Source: Rhynchopus sp. YZ270_cl-10 (Eukaryota; Euglenozoa; Diplonemea; Diplonemida; Diplonemidae). Taken from it: 64,000 nucleotides of DNA. The stretch spans positions 620,001 to 684,000 of the forward strand of contig OZ037902.1 in the NCBI GenBank assembly GCA_964035575.1, read 5' to 3'. A model generated the notes under the pieces. It was not told where the DNA came from. It saw nothing but the letters and a program-made list of their open reading frames with translations, and made no database searches. Made by a program: the position numbers and the translations under genes. Positions 31,525 to 41,553 of the stretch are shown in pieces (positions within the stretch are counted from its first letter, which is position 1; every line of letters begins with the position of its first letter).

Positions 31525-32087
31525 GTCCGTTGTGGTGGTGGTCTTCTTTTCCTGTGGTGGGGTGGAGATGGCAGTAAAGATGTGCGGGTCTGTGCAGGTG
31601 TAGACCTATTGTTACAATGAATTTACGACTTCTTAAGTTGGCTGATCTGTTGTTGGAAACACCGACTGCCAAATACATGGATGTTAACAAGGATGACGAG
31701 GAGATTGTGGTGGAGGAACCTTGGCGATGCAGATGCGAGTTCCTATCCGAGTCGGCAGCTGTTGGCTCAGAGCCTTGCAGTCGCAGAATGAGTAAAACAA
31801 CGCATTTTTTCGGTATATTCGGGGAATGCATTGTCATGTTCTCCGCAGGCACAACCTGCTACAAGAGGCAACCCGTGTGGGTTGGAAGATATCAGGTGGA
31901 GTGACGACGAAAACTGACGACGTAGAATGGACAAGTAAGCCAGGCTTTTAACTATTCCTCAAAAAAAAACCCCCTCCGTGGACCTATCATCCGGATAATA
32001 GATACAACCTTCAATACAACATCAGACAGCTTGCGATCTTAAAAACGAAGCTGTGCAAACCTCGGAGTGTGAGTAGAGGGGAAAAAG

Positions 32088-32158
32088 TGACGCTGATAGT
32101 GCAAACGCCTCGGGAACGCAGGCACTGACACTCCGCGGGTTATCGAACCCCCGGAGTG
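32088..32158 (+). repeat. tRNA-like short repeat S2, copy
   Basis: It matches 2783-2846: GATAGTGCAAACGCCTCGGG, then AACGCAGGCACTGACACTCC, then GCGGGTTATCGAACCC. The end folds as CACTCCG..CGGAGTG around GGGTT/AACCC. The similarity to a tRNA D-arm and T-arm is suggestive only. Confidence 0.35.
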
Positions 32159-32427
32159 TTGCGTGTTGGGAGCTGCTTACAGAGAAACTGTAAGCAGATA
32201 CACAGTCATTACCCTATCCTGATTGGGAAGGGGGAGGACATAATTTAAAGACACAAAAAAGATCGGGTCTTTTGTTTGTGCGCTCAAAGCCGGGAAAACA
32301 AAAAGGTGAAAAAATGTGTTAAATTGAAGTACGGTTGTTGTGGTTAATTGAGTACTCAAAGAAAACAAGCAAACTTCTGTTTTTTCCAATCCGTTTTGTT
32401 TGCCCTGCAGCGCTGCCTCCAATCTTT

Positions 32428-33246
32428 TTAGAATTGACAACAAGTTGTTTTATCAAAAAAAAAGGGGGCGAATACCTTTGTCTTTGGCGTAGCCGTACGA
32501 TGTGAGGAGGTGGGTGTCCTGCTTCTGCCCCCTGAGGATGCTGTTCTGCTGCTGCTGCTTCTGAGAGAGGCTGTCCTGCGGGGTGCTGCGAATGTGAAGC
32601 TCGACGCACGCGACACCGCACGCCCTTGGTGCTGACCATCTGCGTCCACCGCTTGTCGCATGCACATTGTAAAGGTAAGCGGTGCCCGCCGCATTGCGTC
32701 CACCACTGACCCATCCACCACCTCACCGTCCACCGTCAGCACCGTCATCCCCACCACCACACCCGCACGCGATGCAGGACTCCCCTTTACCACCCCCGTC
32801 ACCAACCCTCCTTCACAGGTCAGCCCGACCTGCCCCCTCGCCGTTCCCTTTGTCACTGTCAGTATGACGTGCCCCTTCATCTTGAAGCTGTACTTCCCCG
32901 AGGACGCCGCAGTGGGTCGCGTCAACGTGGTCTGTGCAGTCTCCCGCTGAGGAGACAACCCCGGTGGTGGCGGTGTGCAGTACACATATTTGTCCTGCAG
33001 CGCCACCCACAGCTCCTCCTCTTGCCCGCAAAACTGGTCGAGCATTTCCTCAACGCGCGATGCCTTCGCAGGGTTGTACTCCCTGTAAAACGCAGAAAGG
33101 CGGGCAAGCCACGTTGCGCGGGTGGTAGCAGCAGCAGTGCCATTTGCCTCTGAAGGCTCCCTCGGCGCACTCCCGTTAGGCAAAGTAGGTTCCGGCGACG
33201 GAGGCGTATCCGCTGACCCCCCCGGTTCTGTGGGATTCCCACCCAT
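32428..33246 (-). CDS. PDZ-domain protein with a kinetoplastid-type helical motif
   Basis: The open frame has 272 codons, with an ATG 26 bases after the acceptor CTATCCCCCCCACAG. Residues 1-45 are Pro/Gly/Glu-rich. Residues about 47-92 (WLARLSAFYREYNPAK, then EEMLDQFCGQEEELWVALQD) match a short helical unit common in kinetoplastid proteins (consensus like FYxKYNPxK..LxxYxGxEExLxxxLxxKY). Residues about 118-192 look like a PDZ domain: GLVTGVVKGSPASRAGVVVG and MTVLTVDGEVV are the usual strand-turn-strand. The tail is Ser/Arg-rich. The last codons (VFAPFFFDKT) may be intron: AAG|GTATTC is a good donor at about 32477, so a 3' exon may exist. Likely a scaffold or flagellum-associated protein. Confidence 0.7.
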   Translation of the reverse strand: MGGNPTEPGGSADTPPSPEPTLPNGSAPREPSEANGTAAATTRATWLARLSAFYREYNPAKASRVEEMLDQFCGQEEELWVALQDKYVYCTPPPPGLSPQRETAQTTLTRPTAASSGKYSFKMKGHVILTVTKGTARGQVGLTCEGGLVTGVVKGSPASRAGVVVGMTVLTVDGEVVDGSVVDAMRRAPLTFTMCMRQAVDADGQHQGRAVSRASSFTFAAPRRTASLRSSSSRTASSGGRSRTPTSSHRTATPKTKVFAPFFFDKTTCCQF

Positions 33247-33272
33247 GATGTGGAAGATATGGATATTTGTGT

Positions 33273-33290
33273 ACTGTGGGGGGGATAGGG
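33273..33290 (-). promoter_or_regulatory. Candidate trans-splice acceptor of the PDZ gene
   Basis: The minus-strand pyrimidine run CCTATCCCCCCCACAG ends 26 bases before the ATG at 33246. Confidence 0.45.
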
Positions 33291-34460
33291 TATTTGAGTG
33301 AAGTGAAGTGTGAAAGGAAGAGATGAGGATGAGAAAAAAACGTAAGTATTTTGGGCAAAATACTATTTAAAAAAAAGGGAGCAAGGAACTGACAGCCCGA
33401 ACACATTATAAGATGTGTAAAGCATGAGGCAGTGGACAATTATGCGCAAGATACAAAGATTGCGTTGATGTCAATTATCCACCTTAAGACTATGGTTGGC
33501 GAACACCGGAATGGTTTCGTTATTCTTGTTTAAGGGCTGTGCGTCGAACATGCCAGAGCTGCAACACCCCACGGCAGTGTTGTCAGTTGTGCCTCTTCCG
33601 GACAAGGACATAACCATGCCATTTACCGTTGGCCACGGCAGAGGGTCGTGCAAAAGGTGGGTGTGGGTGGGCCGCACTCAATTGGGTTCTGGAGCACACC
33701 AGGAATGAGAGGATCGCCTACTCCGTCGCACTGGCATTCAAGCAGAGTTGGGGAGGTCCCTGCAGAACGAGGTGGAATGGGGTTGACATTCCCACGACAG
33801 CTGTGTTGAGTCTGCAGCCCGCGTTTGCTATTGAAAAAAGAAAAACATTGGAAGGAAGTGGATGTGCACAAACATGACTATTGTCAAGGGTAGGTATGCC
33901 ATCGCAAGGAGTGGATGTTTCCAGATAGAAGAAATGAGGCTTTCTCTTTATTTTTCTAATTACATTCAGACACGAGACATAAAACAGAATATATCGTCAC
34001 TCTTAGTGTGACGAAGAGAACCGGCTTCTTCTACGGCATGCGTGGCACGAAACCAGTGACAGTCTCTGCAGCAATATTTTGTTTTTATTGTCCCTTTATC
34101 AAAATCTCTTTGTTTTTCTCTTTGTCTATTTTTCCTGCATTTTTTATTCTCTTCTTGTACTTTCTTTTGTTTTGGTTGTTGTTAGATACGCTCAATCGCC
34201 TATCGAGTTCTGTGAATAGCACGGAACTACCCATGTTCAGCCCTGTTCATGCACATACATGGCGGAGCCTACCACAGGATTTCTTTTTTTTTCTTTCCTT
34301 TTTTCATAGGGTGAAAACCAGACCTGACGCTAAACAGTTACGAAAATCGCACTTTTTGGGCTTGGAATTCGGGTTTTTTTACGGGTTTTTTTACACGGGA
34401 AAAAGGTACATTTTTCGACCCTGGTCCATGTCTGGTGGTGAAAATCATAATTTTTTTTGC
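33291..34460. other. Non-coding stretch
   Basis: No exon was recognised. The motif GACCAGACCTGACGCTAA at about 34318 recurs at about 60618 and, inverted, at about 62357, marking another dispersed repeat. Confidence 0.4.
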
Positions 34461-34469
34461 CCACATGAT

Positions 34470-34870
34470 ACGTTTCGAACACACTTATCGCTAAATATGC
34501 CGTTTTCCCCGAAAATTTTGAGAACCCCACGTCCAATTTCTTTCGTTTTTGGTGCTCCGGGAGGGGTCGATATTGACAGGTCGCTGACACAGGGACTCTG
34601 TACACACACCCCCTGATATTGACAGGTCGTTGACCGACTTCCGAAAGCACCAGTTTTGGAAAAAAAAAAAATTCGCGCTGCGCGCGAAAAAGGTCCTCAG
34701 AAGCTCAATTCCGAAAGCAAATACGGGGAGCGAAGTCTTCCAACTCCTCCGCCATCAGCAGGAACACCTCCGTTTTCTCTTGAACCTGTTACGCTTGTGC
34801 TGAGAAACAAGGCAACAGCGTGTTCAAGAATATTCCCCATCTTTTCGTTGTTAAACTCGGTGCCTGTTCA
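34470..34870. repeat. Dispersed repeat shared with 50590-50860
   Basis: CTTATCGCTAAATATGCCG and, further on, CTCCGCCATCAGCAGGAACA with its surroundings occur at both places in the same order. Between them is the hairpin TTCGCGC-TGC-GCGCGAA here and TTTCGCGC-TTC-GCGCGAAA there. In both places the segment is directly followed by D1 copies. Confidence 0.7.
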
Positions 34871-35039
34871 TGAAGAACCATCAGCTTCTCAATAGTGCTG
34901 TGAGAAAGGCAGTGGCGTCTCTTTGCGTAGATGTAGTCAGGAGAGAGAATCCTTGTTCAACAGCAACCAAAGACGGGGAGTGCACGACCGGTGCAGCCTC
35001 CAAAACCCGTGCGAGAGTGTCCCCATTTTCCAAGAAAAC

Positions 35040-35960
35040 TTCGAGAAAACCGCGTTCTGGCGAAGCCACGGTACGCCACATTTCAAAATTGCGCTTAAAA
35101 TTGCACTTTTTTCACAGCCAAACTATGGCATAAGAAGGGTGTAATGCAAGCTTGCGCCGCAGGCGCACGGTACGCTACTTTTTTCTTTGGCCATATCCTT
35201 CTTTCTCACTCCTTTGGGTTCGACGTGCTCCGTCCGTCAACTGGTGGGGTCACAACATGCAGCAAAGTTTGCAACTAAGCAAACTGCCCCCACGTTCACT
35301 TTGTACTTTTCCTTCAGAAGACAAATACCATCGGGAACATACGGAACTAAATTTTTTTTGCGAAGCAAAAAAAAATAATATAAAATGGCGCCGCAGGCGA
35401 AAAAAATTAGGGTACGGTGTAAAAATATAGCCATTTACACTACACCACAGAGCAGTCACTCAACGAACCCTTTTTGCGGAGCAAAAAATGAAAAATGGCG
35501 CCGCAGGCAAAAAAAAAAAAATTGAAGGTACAGCAGGGTTCTAGCTCAGAAGAAAAAAAAAAGAAACGGAAAAGGTGGCTCAAAAAAATTTTTTCCGCGC
35601 TTCGCGCGGAAAAATTGACCACGCCAAGTCGCTGTTTTTAACAGCAAAGGGGACTGGCTGACGACACTGAGGACCTCCTGGGCCCAGAGCTGTTGTAGAA
35701 GTCTAGCACGACCCGGCTGTACACTCTAACTCTAACTCTAAAAGTTTGTGTGCACGAATTATCAGTAACCTCAGTACATTTACAAAAGAAATGGCGGTCA
35801 TGGCACCCAAAGGTTCCTGGCGAAGCCACGGTACGCAACATTTCTAAAATTTGCGCTTAAATTTGCACATGTTTCCAGCTAAACTATGTCATGGGAAGGG
35901 TGGGTTGCAAGCTTGCGCCGCAGGCGCACGGTACGCTACTTTATTTATTTCGCCATGCTG
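35040..35960 (-). repeat. Dispersed repeat D1, two minus-strand copies, with extra mini-hairpins
   Basis: D1 copies are at about 35050-35190 and 35815-35950. Between them are further perfect mini-hairpins with 3-base loops: TTTTTTTGC-GAA-GCAAAAAAA (about 35350), TTTTTGC-GGA-GCAAAAA (about 35470), GCC-GCA-GGC (about 35490) and CCGCGC-TTC-GCGCGG (about 35590). Confidence 0.7.
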
Positions 35961-36365
35961 CATGCTTCCTTTTCCTTCGACGTTTGACCAATCGAGTCCG
36001 GCTCGATGGTATCTCAAAAAATTCCCCAAAACCCCGGGTCAACCCGGTACCCATCGACCCATCGACCCGGGCACCCGGGTCGATAGAACGATGGAACGAT
36101 GGTTAGGCTGGGGCCTGCGTGTAAAAAAAATCCCAAAAAAAAAAAAAAAAAAGAACGGAAAAGGTGGGCCACCTTTTCCGTTCTACTGAGCTAGGACCCT
36201 GGGTACAGCCTCCCGGGTCAACCCTACAGAATTTTCCCGTAAAAAAAGACTCCTCAAAATTTCCCGGAAAAAAAACGACTTCCCCACGTAAAATTTCCCG
36301 TAAAAAAAACGACCTCTCAAGGATTTTGGAATTCCACTACGCGGTTTAGCAACATCCCTGGTGAA

Positions 36366-36562
36366 AACGATCGTTTTTTTTTTTTTTTTTTTTTTTTTTA
36401 CGAATCTGGGAAAAAGTGATCGGTCTTTTTTTTTTTTTTTTTTTTTTTTCACGATCGTGAAGAAAAAAAAACGATCGTTTTTTTTTTTTTTTTTTTTCTT
36501 CACGATCGTGAAAAAAAAGCACCTTTTTCTTCACGATCGTGAAGGAAAAAAAAAACGATCGT
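36366..36562. repeat. GATC-centred palindrome cluster with poly-T
   Basis: Repeated AACGATCGTT and TTCACGATCGTGAA palindromes alternate with runs of 8-23 T or A. There is no coding potential. Similar clusters are at 40570-40670 (CGATCG and AGATCT) and 54455-54745 (AAGATCTT). Confidence 0.8.
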
Positions 36563-36889
36563 TTTTTTTTCCCCATATTATGTCGTTGATCGCTGGCCCA
36601 CACCAGGGAGGGAGCCCCCACAGGTGCCCACAACCCCCCTGAAATCGGCCGAGAGTAACTTTTAGCGGTGTTTTGACGTAAAATGTCACCTTTTTTGCCA
36701 TTTTTGGGGTGTACTTTTCTGGAACAAAATTCGCAAAACCCGAAATACGAATCGTAAAAAATCGCGACATTCTATGACATGTGTATACCATGAAGCAGCA
36801 CGTCACGGCATGGCATGTAACATGCACATGTAATATCGCCAAAAACCTAGTCGTAGTAACATCATCACTGTGCAAACCCCTGTCCATCC

Positions 36890-37083
36890 AATACAATTCG
36901 CACTCTTTGTGGGTGGTCTTGCTGCCTTTTTGCCACAGTAATTTTTGGCCCGGCAGGCATGCTCTTGAAGCATGGCAATTTAGTGTGTATGGGGCAGGGT
37001 GTTGTTTTGTTCTGAATTCCCTTTGTTATAATATCTATCCAATCGCGAGTGGTTGTATGTGTATCGTGAGACACTCTTTTTAA
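36890..37083. repeat. Dispersed repeat shared with 58436-58612
   Basis: About 190 bp (for example TTTAGTGTGTATGGGGCAGG and GTGTTGTTTTGTTCTGAATT) is nearly the same at both places. Here it runs directly into a TTAA followed by CCCGTTACGGACCA, one end of a second piggyBac-like element whose other end was not found. Confidence 0.75.
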
Positions 37084-37589
37084 CCCGTTACGGACCAAGA
37101 GGACATTTATGCCCATTGTGGCGGGGGATGCGGCGTTCAACACCAGGCCAAGTTGGCCAAAAGCCCCAACTTTTGTACTGTCCAACCTCTGTACAATTAC
37201 GGTTTTTATTTCGTTGGCTGGTGGTCTGAAGAGTGATCTGACCATATTCTCCAGGTATAACAAATGCCCAAATAATGCATTGGCGAAGGAATTTTGCACT
37301 TTTGACCATCACACATTACTTGTATTTTTACCGGTTTTTTAATGAGTGCAACCTATGTCAGAGCACGCTGTCCCACAGATTTTAGAATTTGGGGGGGTCA
37401 CGCAACAGGGATTACGCAGCTCCCCCAAAAATAAAAAAAGTACTTATGGATTTTCAACACGTACAATTCTAAGCAAAAACATATAAAAACCGCGCGCGCT
37501 TCGCGCGCGCTCTTTCTGGCAAAGTTGGTTGAGAAGGGCTGTGAAAGTTCGAAGAACTGGAGAAATCATCAGTCATGGCACTCAAATGT

Positions 37590-37880
37590 TCCTGGCGAAG
37601 CCACGGTGCGCAACATTTCTTTAAAATCTTGACACAAAATGGCACTTTCGTTGGAAACTATGGTCCAGTTCCGTAAATTTTACTTCCCTATTTTGATAAA
37701 ACGAAAGTTTCTGGCGAAGCCACGGTACGCAACATTTCTAAAAATTGCGCTTAAAATTGCCTCTTATGTCACGGGAAGGGTGTACTGCAATCTAGCGCCG
37801 CAGGCGCACGGTGCGCTACTTTTTTTCTTTCGCCATGCTGCATGCTCCTTTTCCGGTAAAATAGAAAATTGTCTCCTACA
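37590..37880 (-). repeat. Dispersed repeat D1, minus-strand copies
   Basis: Two CTGGCGAAGCCACGG boxes (about 37592 and 37707) and one GCGCCGCAGGCGCACGG box (about 37795) are present. The flanks carry GCGCGCGC-TTC-GCGCGCGC (about 37495) and a GGGGC-GGA-GCCCC stem within CTCACC/GGTGAG arms (about 37895-37945). The same set of hairpins recurs at 51.3-52.0 kb. Confidence 0.75.
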
Positions 37881-37899
37881 AATACAATTCCGTAGGGGG

Positions 37900-39790
37900 T
37901 AGGTGAGAGGTGGGGGCGGAGCCCCACCGCTCACCTACCCCACCCCAGCCCCACTCCAAAACCCAAAATACCTACGCATGGACACGTATAGATTCCACCT
38001 TTTCAAAAACAATTCACGTATGGATTTCCATACGTTCCACGCGTGGAGCGTAATCCCTGTCACGCAAGGATGATAGGCCTGTATTTTTTTTTTTTTTGGT
38101 ATTTTTTGAGCTGAGATTTTCAAAAAATACCAAAAATACCAGGGTCAACCGCTGTGATGCTCATTGTTTAGAACACAGGGCTATTTCTAAATATGGGGTC
38201 CGGATCCGGGACACAATTTTGGCAGATTTATTTTGGGCCAAAAACGTCTTTATTTACATTTTTGGGATTCGCCCGTGCAGTGGTGGGGCCAATCTCGAAA
38301 ATTGGATTTTTTGACCACTTAAATTTTGAGAAATATGAGCCCGGTCACTTATACGTGGGCGAGAGCAAGCCGCCACAAGAGAATGGTTGGTGGGATGAGG
38401 AGAAGCTGGTGCAGGAGGAGAAGGAGCGTGCGGGAGCTATATTGACTGCGACGCGACAGCTGAGGACCCCAAGGTTGATGATGATGCTGAGCATCACGAC
38501 TCTGACATCAGTGAAGGCTCTTGGGACTAAACGCATACAGTCTTGTCCGTACCCATTTCTCCCACACAAGTCACCACCCCCTTGTGACTTGCCTGTAACA
38601 GTGGAAACGTTTCCCTCCCAGCCGCAAACCCGTTCAGTGTATCGTGAGCTACTGCAGTGACCCACTCACGCTCGACCCTGTCCCTCCTTGTAAACAGTTC
38701 GCCTTCTCCTACGTTGTGCTGAGGAAAACCAAAAAACATGCTCAAAAATGATGGGCACGGGGGTCGTTTAATCCAGGTCAGACTCCACTTCTGACCACCT
38801 AAAATTAGGTCATACACGTGTTATACCCCAAACTGACCAAGAAATTTTCCCAGTGTTCGATGGTGATCGAATTAAATCGGTGGTAAAAAGTGAAAAATGG
38901 GGCATGCCAGGCCCACGTCAATCAGCCTAAAAATGTTGTAACTATAAACGCGCGTCTCTCCCGTACACCAATATACACTTTTTATTCCCCGAAATAAAGT
39001 GCCTCAAGCCAAATTGCTTAGGGGGCAGGGACGGTAAAGTGTCAGTATTTCCCTGCTATTTTCAGATTTTCCCCGACCAAATTACACGTAAAAAATTGGA
39101 GCAGGTAAAATATAGTAAATAGCCGGGGATCCCAGCCAAAAATGGGTAGGTAAAATATTATAATATTTTCCCGGCAAAAAAAAATTTTTTTTTCTTTTTT
39201 CACAAGTGTTTTTTGTGACTGTTCACTACACCCTAGGCACCCTTCTGGGACCAAAAAATCAAAAAAAGCAAGAATTGGGCTGTTTTGAGCATCACAAATT
39301 TATTCCCCGGTCATTTTCTGTACAAAAATCCACCTATACCTGTCAAAATGTATGGGCCAACGCCTTGTCAAAAAACCAGAAAAAAATCTCAGAAGAAAAA
39401 AAAAATCCGGGAAGAATTCGACCCCTGCGTTGGATTTTTGGGCACCAAAAAATGCAAAAACCCGCAAAAATCGGGTGTTTTGACCATCTAGGGTTACACC
39501 AAAGTACACTTCTGTGAACAAGCCTAGGAGAAGGAGTATAAACCCAACACCATGTGGTACGTGTTCAGTAGGCTTAACTACACACATGAACACGAAAACG
39601 GTGAGAAGCTGCAAGTGGCTTTCCCCCCGTTTGGGCACTCTCCTCCTAAGGGTTCGTAAAAGAACGAGGCGACGACCAAAAAAATTTTGTTTACCACCAC
39701 CATTCACCTCCCCACACACCCATCAACCAACAGCACGCAAGGGTCACAATCTCCTAAGCAATTTGGCTTTTGTCACTTTATTTTGGGAAA
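37900..39790. other. Non-coding, degenerate repeats
   Basis: No gene was recognised. One short acidic frame at about 38420-38530 (plus strand, YIDCDATAEDPKVDDDAEHH then DSDISEGSWD) has protein-like character but no start and no family; it may be a remnant of a transposase or host exon. Confidence 0.35.
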
Positions 39791-39799
39791 TAAAATTAC

Positions 39800-39940
39800 A
39801 AACTCTTGGGAAATATTGAAGATATTTCCCTTCGGGGGGTGTCAACCACCTCGGGTGCGGATTTACCTCGCCTTCGGCTCGGTAAATCCGAACCCTTGGT
39901 GGTTGACACCCCCCTCAGGTAAATATAGCTTCAATATTTC
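39800..39940. repeat. Nested palindrome with GA/GA interruptions
   Basis: The arms GGGGGGTGTCAACCACC (39834-39850) and GGTGGTTGACACCCCCC (39898-39914) are perfect. Inner arms CGGATTTACC/GGTAAATCCG enclose GCC-TTC-GGC. The segments are separated by TC/TC on the plus strand, i.e. GA/GA on the minus strand, at the outer end and around the central hairpin. The flanks TTTCCCT/AGGtAAA extend the stem. Confidence 0.8.
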
Positions 39941-40569
39941 CCTAGAGTATATAATTATTAACACATACAGTACAGCAAGGGAAAACCAAGGGATTTTACC
40001 CTGTGTTCTCCTTGTTACGGCTGCACTAACCTAATCATCAAAACTGCTCGATTTTGGCTTTATCTAAAAGATCGACATCAATTCTTACGAAATATAATTT
40101 ATTTTACGATTTTGAGTAGAATTCTGTTTGCAGGGCGAAGTCACGAGGCAGGGGGTGATTTTGGGGGTGAGCGCCAAAAAAAGTCGTTTTCCTAGGGTTG
40201 ACCCACCTCCCTCCAGCATCCAACGATATGACATTTTCACGAAAGTTGTCGATTCTTGCCTTATTCTTGTCACACAGAAAAAAAATGTTTTTACGAAAAT
40301 GAGTAGAACCCCATTACCCCTATCAACGTGTGGCATTCGTGCGCCACTATAGTGGCACTTGCTATGGGTAAAAACGGTTTTCTGGTTTTAGTGCCTCGCT
40401 GGCGACATCCGTTGGGGGGGATTCTGGTGTGAGAATGTTCTCGATTTTTGCTTTATTTGAAAGATTCGCCACAAAATCGTTTCAAGGAAAAGAGTCGGTC
40501 AAAAAGTCCAAGTAGAACCCAGAAACTCTCACTTGCCACCCATTTCACGCCCATGCCCCTTGTACTACT

Positions 40570-40670
40570 AGGGGAAAAAAAAAAAACGATCGTGAAAAAA
40601 AAAAAAAAAATGTCAAGATCTTGAAAAAAAGTTCAAGATCTTGAAAAAAACCGTCACGATCGTTCTCACA
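40570..40670. repeat. GATC-centred palindrome cluster
   Basis: ACGATCGTGA, TCAAGATCTTGA (twice) and TCACGATCGT are separated by A runs. It mixes the CGATCG and AGATCT cores seen separately at 36.4 and 54.5 kb. Confidence 0.7.
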
Positions 40671-41231
40671 CTATGTTTTTTTCTATTTTTTTTTTTTGAA
40701 AGAAGAAAAAAACACGGAGGGGTGGGTGCATTCCCAAAACCTAAAAAGGACACGTCGCCATTCATGCCATGCAAAACAGCCATGCTGATGCATCCCCCTC
40801 AGAGGGTTCCGCAAGTGTCAACGTGTGCAGCTTTGCATGTCTGCGATAGCAAAGGGGAAACTAAAAAGACACACCGACACTCATGACATGCCATGCGGAG
40901 GGTGGGAAATTTTTTGAAAAAAGGTGTCGTTGAGAAAAAACAACGGACGCGCTGTGTGAAAAACGAGTGTTTCTCTGCGCGTGATATTTTGTGGGGAATA
41001 AAACATTATGAAAAAAGCTCGTTGCGTTCCCACTATCGTTTCCGCTGCGCTCTCACTAACGTTCCCACTCCATTCGGTTTTCTCTTACTTAGAAAAAAAA
41101 ACCCCCTTCGTGCATCGGAACATATGATGCTGACCGTTCCTCTGGCACCCTCACTTCTGTTGATAATCAACAGAACTTTAGTACCTAGCGGAGACCCTGG
41201 ATGAATGAACAAGACTGAGAAACATAAAGAC

Positions 41232-41502
41232 TAACTTGGTGTGGCTGAAGGGGGGTGATTCGCACTTTTCCGCACTTATTCGCACTTTTACCATGTTGAC
41301 TTGCTGACTGTGTCTGTGTACCTGTGTACCAGAAGTAGAACACTGTGTACCTACAGTACACAGTGTTCTACTTTTACAAGGAGGGGAAAATTTTTTTGGG
41401 GGCACTTTTTCAGCACTTTTCCGCACTTATTCGCACTTTTTCAGCACTTTTTCAGCACGTTTCCGCACTTTTTGCTCCTCCCCTTTCAGCCACACCATAA
41501 GT
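41232..41502. mobile_element. MITE-1 family, longer copy (about 261 bp)
   Basis: The ends TGGTGTGGCTGAAGGGGGG (from about 41237) and CCCCTTTCAGCCACACCA (to about 41497) are inverted repeats. The flanks TAACT and TAAGT could be a diverged 5-bp target duplication. The interior has CGCACTT repeats and a GTACACAGTGTTCTAC inverted pair. It lies just 3' of the NTPase gene. The right half recurs at about 62990-63072 beside the second NTPase copy, so it was duplicated with the gene. Confidence 0.65.
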
Positions 41503-41553
41503 GCTCGAATTCACAACCACTTGCATTTTCGGACACTCCCACGCAACACCGCT

